A stretch of DNA of 9,495 nucleotides from CAZFIO01 sp964519585. Lineage in GTDB: Bacteria > Bacillota > Clostridia > Tissierellales > Tissierellaceae. Positions 6,642 to 9,495 of the stretch are shown in pieces. The position numbers and the translations under genes are program-made. The notes under the pieces were generated by a model that saw nothing but the letters and a program-made list of their open reading frames with translations, did not search any database and was not told the origin of the DNA. The stretch lies in assembly GCA_964519585.1 (NCBI GenBank), contig CAZFIO010000084.1:1-9495 (forward strand). Direction: 5' to 3'. Within the stretch, counting starts at the first letter, position 1. Each line of letters opens with the position of its first letter.

Positions 6642-8057
6642 TTATACTGCAGTTTTTTCTTGCAGCACTCTAACTTCATTATTTAGGATTGATTCTCCTA
6701 TTTCGTATACATTTCCTGCTCCCATGGTTAGGATTATATCATTTTTTTCTGCTTTTTCCTTTAGATATTCTTCAACCTCATCAAAGGTAGAAAGATAGGT
6801 GGCATTTGATCCCTTTGATTTTACTGCATGCACCAAATCTTTTGAGTGGACTTCGCCATTGTCGTTTTCCCTAGCCGCATATATATCTGTGATTATCACC
6901 TCATCTGAGTGGGTGAAGGCTTCAGAGAAGCTATCCAGCAAGGCCTTGGTCCTAGTATAGGTATGAGGCTGGAAAACACAGTAAACTTTGGATTTTGAAT
7001 AATTTTTCAAAGCCTCTAGGGTTGCCCTGATTTCTGTTGGGTGGTGGGCATAATCATCCATAACCCTTACTCCATTGATTGTTCCCTTGTATTCTAGCCT
7101 TCGATGGACTCCATTGTAAAGTGAAATATAATTCAAAATCTTTTCTATAGGCACCCCATAAAGGTGGGCTGCTGCTATAGAGGCCAGAGCGTTATAAACA
7201 TTATGATGTCCTGTAACTTTTAGGCTTACAGGGTAGTATTCCTTATTGTTGATTTTTAATATAAAGGATGATTTGCCATCCTCTGAGAAGACAATTTCTT
7301 CTGCACTATAATCAGCAGTCTTATATATTCCAAATGTTATTACCTTTGCTTTTGTTCCATTTATAATGTTTTGTGTATTTGCATCATCTGCATTTATTAT
7401 GAGATAAGACCCTTCCTCCAAATTGTTGGCATAACCCTTAAAAGTATCTATTATGTGGTCCATATCCCTAAAAAAATCCAGGTGGTCTTCATCTATATTT
7501 AAAACGATTGCCATGGTAGGGAAGTATTTGAGAATATTTGCCTTGTATTCACAGGCTTCTGTAAGTATATAGTCATTGCTACCCAGCTTTACATTTCCAC
7601 CTATATCATCCAGTTGACCACCCAAGAGTACAGTAGGGTTAAGGGTGTCATGGTTGGTTATACTGGCTATCATACTGGTGGTGGTAGTTTTACCGTGGGT
7701 TCCTGAAACTGCTATAGAATATGTATAATTTTTCATAATAGCTCCTAGAAAACTTGCCCTATCTACAGTTGGTATATTTGAATTTTTAGCGGCCCTTAAT
7801 TCTACATTGTCCTCTGAGATTGCATCTGTATAGATAATTAAGTCTGCCCCTTTTATATTATCTTCCTTATGGTTTAAGAAAATTTTTGCACCTAAATCTT
7901 TTAAATGTTCAATGATTGTTGATTCTTTTGAGTCTGTCCCTGATATTTTAAAACCTTTAGTTAAAAGGATTTCAGCTAAACCGCTCATGCTTATGCCGCC
8001 TATGCCAATAAAATGTATTTGCTTGTAGGAATTTGTATCAAAATTAAAGCTAAACAT
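6642..8057 (-). CDS. murC: UDP-N-acetylmuramate--L-alanine ligase
   Basis: This enzyme adds L-alanine to UDP-N-acetylmuramic acid using ATP, the first amino-acid step of the peptidoglycan stem peptide, in the cytoplasm. The 471-residue product has full family length and all three Mur-ligase domains. The N-terminal Rossmann part has HFIGIGGISMSGLAEIL (15-31). The central ATPase has the P-loop G119-T-H-G-K-T-T-T-T, EACEY and the HHNVYNALASIAA block. The C-terminal domain has DDYAHHPTEIRATLEAL, FQPHTYTRT and a final TMGAGNVYEIG. The start chosen is the ATG at 8055-8057 on the minus strand, which has GGGAGG 6 nt upstream. The frame continues 23 codons further to 8126, but that extension has no ribosome binding site and a low-complexity Asn/Lys composition. 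It is convergent with the Fe-S gene and divergent from spoVG. Confidence 0.97.
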   Translation of the reverse strand: MFSFNFDTNSYKQIHFIGIGGISMSGLAEILLTKGFKISGTDSKESTIIEHLKDLGAKIFLNHKEDNIKGADLIIYTDAISEDNVELRAAKNSNIPTVDRASFLGAIMKNYTYSIAVSGTHGKTTTTSMIASITNHDTLNPTVLLGGQLDDIGGNVKLGSNDYILTEACEYKANILKYFPTMAIVLNIDEDHLDFFRDMDHIIDTFKGYANNLEEGSYLIINADDANTQNIINGTKAKVITFGIYKTADYSAEEIVFSEDGKSSFILKINNKEYYPVSLKVTGHHNVYNALASIAAAHLYGVPIEKILNYISLYNGVHRRLEYKGTINGVRVMDDYAHHPTEIRATLEALKNYSKSKVYCVFQPHTYTRTKALLDSFSEAFTHSDEVIITDIYAARENDNGEVHSKDLVHAVKSKGSNATYLSTFDEVEEYLKEKAEKNDIILTMGAGNVYEIGESILNNEVRVLQEKTAV

Positions 8058-8114
8058 AAAATGCCTCCCAGTCTTATTCTTAATTCTATTATTGCCATTA
8101 TATTTAATAATATT

Positions 8115-8159
8115 ATTGTATTCCACTTGTTTAAATATGTCACTAAATGATTATATCAT
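8115..8159 (-). promoter_or_regulatory. Candidate murC promoters
   Basis: Two alternatives lie on the minus strand. One is GTGACA (8139-8144) with TACAAT (8115-8120), an 18-bp spacer and 5 of 6 matches in each box. The other is an extended -10, TG-A-TATAAT (8150-8158), with no good -35. The region is AT-rich, so chance matches are likely and the choice is open. Confidence 0.4.
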
Positions 8160-8249
8160 ATCAGATTTAATTGAAAAGAACAATTTTCTTATGGATATTG
8201 AATAATTTAACAAAAATATTTGAAATTTTCAATTTTTTTTAAATTTAAA

Positions 8250-8278
8250 GAAGGAATTTTCCAATTTATGTAGAATAA
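8250..8278 (+). promoter_or_regulatory. Sigma-H-type promoter of spoVG
   Basis: GAAGGAATT (8250-8258) and GTAGAATAA (8270-8278) fit the Bacillus sigma-H consensus RnAGGAwww / RnnGAATww at every constrained position, with the accepted 11-bp spacer. No sigma-A -35 sits at the right distance from this -10. B. subtilis spoVG is a classic sigma-H gene, so the site agrees with known biology. It predicts transition-phase or early-sporulation expression, starting about 40 bp before the ATG. Confidence 0.75.
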
Positions 8279-8324
8279 TAGATATATCATAATTTTTTGC
8301 TTCTGAGGAAGGTGGTGAAACATA

Positions 8325-8618
8325 ATGAATATTACTGATGTTAGGGTTAGGAAGGTGACAGAGGAAGGCAAAATGAAGGCAATAGTTTCAGTTACATTTG
8401 ACGATGAATTTGTAGTCCACGATATTAAGGTAATTGATGGACAGAATGGCTTGTTTATCGCAATGCCTAGTAGGAAGATGGCAGATGGTGAATATAGAGA
8501 CATTGCTCACCCTATAAATGCCACCACTCGTCAAAAGATCCAAGAAGCGGTTTTTGAAGAATATGAAAAAGCTTTAGCTGCGGAAGCAGTAGAAGTACTT
8601 GAAGCGGTAGAGGAATAG
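8325..8618 (+). CDS. spoVG: Septation/sporulation regulator SpoVG
   Basis: A small 97-residue protein of normal family length. The core is diagnostic: MNITDVRVRKV at the start, GKMKAIVSVTFDDEFVVHDIKVI, G-x-x-G-LFIAMPSRKM, and YRDIAHPINATTRQKIQEAVFEEY. The last 15 residues are an Ala/Glu/Val-rich acidic tail, which varies among relatives. In Firmicutes SpoVG is a site-specific nucleic-acid-binding regulator involved in asymmetric septation, capsule and virulence gene control. A GGAAGGTGGTG ribosome binding site (8307-8317) precedes the ATG. Upstream is a sigma-H-like promoter and downstream an intrinsic terminator, so it can be a single-gene transcript even though glmU follows in the usual order. 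Confidence 0.97.
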   Translation: MNITDVRVRKVTEEGKMKAIVSVTFDDEFVVHDIKVIDGQNGLFIAMPSRKMADGEYRDIAHPINATTRQKIQEAVFEEYEKALAAEAVEVLEAVEE

Positions 8619-8650
8619 AATAGGGCCTAAAGGCTCTATTTTATTTTTTA
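8619..8650 (+). terminator. Intrinsic terminator after spoVG
   Basis: AATAGGGCC (8619-8627) pairs with GGCTCTATT (8632-8640), with one G-T wobble and a TAAA loop. A T-rich tract (8639-8649) follows. It begins immediately after the stop codon and separates spoVG from the glmU promoter. Confidence 0.82.
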
Positions 8651-8673
8651 GAAAATCCAGGCCCAAGATAGTA

Positions 8674-8694
8674 TAATAATTTCTAGAATTATTA
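8674..8694. repeat. AT-rich inverted repeat upstream of glmU
   Basis: Arms TAATAATT (8674-8681) and AATTATTA (8687-8694) flank a TCTAG centre. It lies just upstream of the glmU -35. It could be a regulator site or only AT-rich coincidence; no known box is recognised. Confidence 0.35.
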
Positions 8695-8703
8695 CTTTAA
8701 CTA

Positions 8704-8733
8704 TGGACTTATCATTTACAATAGTCTTATAAT
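8704..8733 (+). promoter_or_regulatory. Sigma-A-like promoter of glmU
   Basis: A perfect TATAAT (8728-8733) has TGGACT (8704-8709, 4 of 6) 18 bp upstream. This gives a leader of about 45 nt before the ATG. The leader contains a weak hairpin, GTTTAAAGA (8750-8758) with TCTTAAAC (8763-8770), directly before the ribosome binding site. Confidence 0.6.
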
Positions 8734-8783
8734 AGATATAGGTAAATATGTTTAAAGAATAATCTTAAACGAGGTGAAGGTTT

Positions 8784-9495
8784 ATGGATCTTGCAATAAT
8801 ACTTGCAGCAGGTGAAGGGACTAGGATGAAGTCAAAATTACCCAAGGTATTGCATAGGGTAGCAGGTAAACCCATACTACAATATGTGATAGATGCAAGT
8901 GTAAGTGCAAATACTGAAAAAAACATTGTGATTGTAGGCCATGGTGGGGATGAGATTAGGGATTATTTTAGGGATTCAGATCTTGTCTTTAAGAGCCAGC
9001 CTATAGGTGAAGGACTTCCCTATGGGACTGGATATGCAGTGATGCAGGCCATGGATATTATAGATGATGATAGTAATATCCTTATTTTATGTGGTGATAC
9101 TCCCTTGATTAGGGGAGAAAGCCTAAGGAGTTTTTTAAACTACCATAAGGATGGTGGTTTTCATGGGACTGTCTTAACTGCTGTTTTGGAAGATGCCAGT
9201 GGTTATGGCAGAATAAAAAGAAATAAAGAGGGCAATATTCTTAGGATAGTGGAGCATAAGGATGCTAGTGAAGATGAAAGAAATATAAGGGAGATAAATT
9301 CTGGAGTATTTTGCTTTAAGGCTCACTTGCTTAGGGAGGCATTAAAAAAGATAGATGACAATAATGCCCAGGGTGAATTATACTTAACTGATGTTATTCA
9401 GGTTTTAAACCAGGATGGCTACAAGATAGGTGGCTATAAAATAAACGATTTTCAGGAGATATATGGGATAAATTCTCGAATCCAGCTGGCAGAAA
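8784..9495 (+). CDS. glmU: Bifunctional UDP-GlcNAc pyrophosphorylase / GlcN-1-P acetyltransferase GlmU (3' partial)
   Basis: GlmU acetylates glucosamine-1-phosphate and then uridylates it to UDP-GlcNAc, the entry precursor for peptidoglycan. The 237 codons seen make up the N-terminal uridyltransferase domain: LAAGEGTRMKSKLPKVLH (7-24, with R14 and K21), PYGTGYAV, C-G-D105-T-P-L-I, GYGRIKR, IVEHKDA, EINSGVF, NAQGELYLTDVI, and G-I-N230-S-R at the end. D105 and N230 correspond to the metal-binding Asp and Asn of the family. The left-handed beta-helix acetyltransferase domain lies beyond the right edge, so bifunctionality is assumed from the family. The ATG has AGGTGA (8772-8777) upstream. The gene follows spoVG in the usual Firmicute order and feeds the same pathway as murC. 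Confidence 0.95.
   Translation, partial: MDLAIILAAGEGTRMKSKLPKVLHRVAGKPILQYVIDASVSANTEKNIVIVGHGGDEIRDYFRDSDLVFKSQPIGEGLPYGTGYAVMQAMDIIDDDSNILILCGDTPLIRGESLRSFLNYHKDGGFHGTVLTAVLEDASGYGRIKRNKEGNILRIVEHKDASEDERNIREINSGVFCFKAHLLREALKKIDDNNAQGELYLTDVIQVLNQDGYKIGGYKINDFQEIYGINSRIQLAE

Noticed and set aside
8058..8126. Longer murC start adding 23 residues
   Set aside because: The extension is Asn/Lys-rich with no ribosome binding site and lies in the promoter region. The ATG at 8055-8057 has GGGAGG at ideal spacing and gives normal family length.
8127..8249. Possible small RNA or riboswitch in the murC-spoVG spacer
   Set aside because: The AT-rich sequence shows no convincing stable stem, terminator or known riboswitch core.
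8207..8503. 98-codon minus-strand frame over the spoVG promoter and start
   Set aside because: It overlaps spoVG and its sigma-H site and has a low-complexity Lys/Ile/Phe tail with no domain, so it is a chance frame.

Overview
The window looks like chromosomal DNA of a low-GC, spore-forming, anaerobic-type Firmicute. Clostridia or Tissierellia is the best guess, from the AT-rich composition, the heavy use of AGG/AGA (Arg) and ATA (Ile) codons, strong purine-rich ribosome binding sites, GTG and TTG starts, and a spoVG gene with a near-ideal sigma-H type promoter next to murC and glmU. No gene here fixes the genus.

Region 1 (1-2484) is an accessory two-gene unit that is cut by the left edge. 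The first gene encodes a degenerate HD-type phosphohydrolase-like domain followed by a complete C-terminal RyR domain. It is followed 27 bp later by a gene with an N-terminal TIR domain, a charged low-complexity linker and a C-terminal domain I do not recognise. The unit ends at a clear intrinsic terminator. TIR domains can cleave NAD+ or make cyclic ADP-ribose-type signals, and RyR domains are predicted nucleotide sensors. The pair is therefore the best candidate for an undescribed nucleotide-based signalling or immune system, although that role is inferred.

Region 2 (2486-6638) is a three-gene operon read rightward. It holds a TetR-family repressor with a perfect 9-bp inverted-repeat operator over its own transcription start, a 949-residue RND/MMPL-type (HAE3-like) transporter, and a NapH-like membrane protein with two 4Fe-4S clusters. 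The gene spacings are 29 and 22 bp with no internal terminator. Pairing an RND pump with a membrane iron-sulphur protein is unusual. The operon ends at a bidirectional terminator shared with the convergent murC.

Region 3 (6642-9495) is core cell-envelope and sporulation territory: murC on the minus strand, then divergent spoVG and glmU on the plus strand, the latter cut by the right edge. The 267-bp divergent spacer carries the sigma-H-like promoter for spoVG and candidate promoters for murC. An intrinsic terminator follows spoVG and a separate sigma-A-like promoter precedes glmU. No purR or yabJ gene lies next to spoVG. No stretch longer than 300 bp lacks a gene, and no RNA gene, CRISPR array or insertion sequence was seen.
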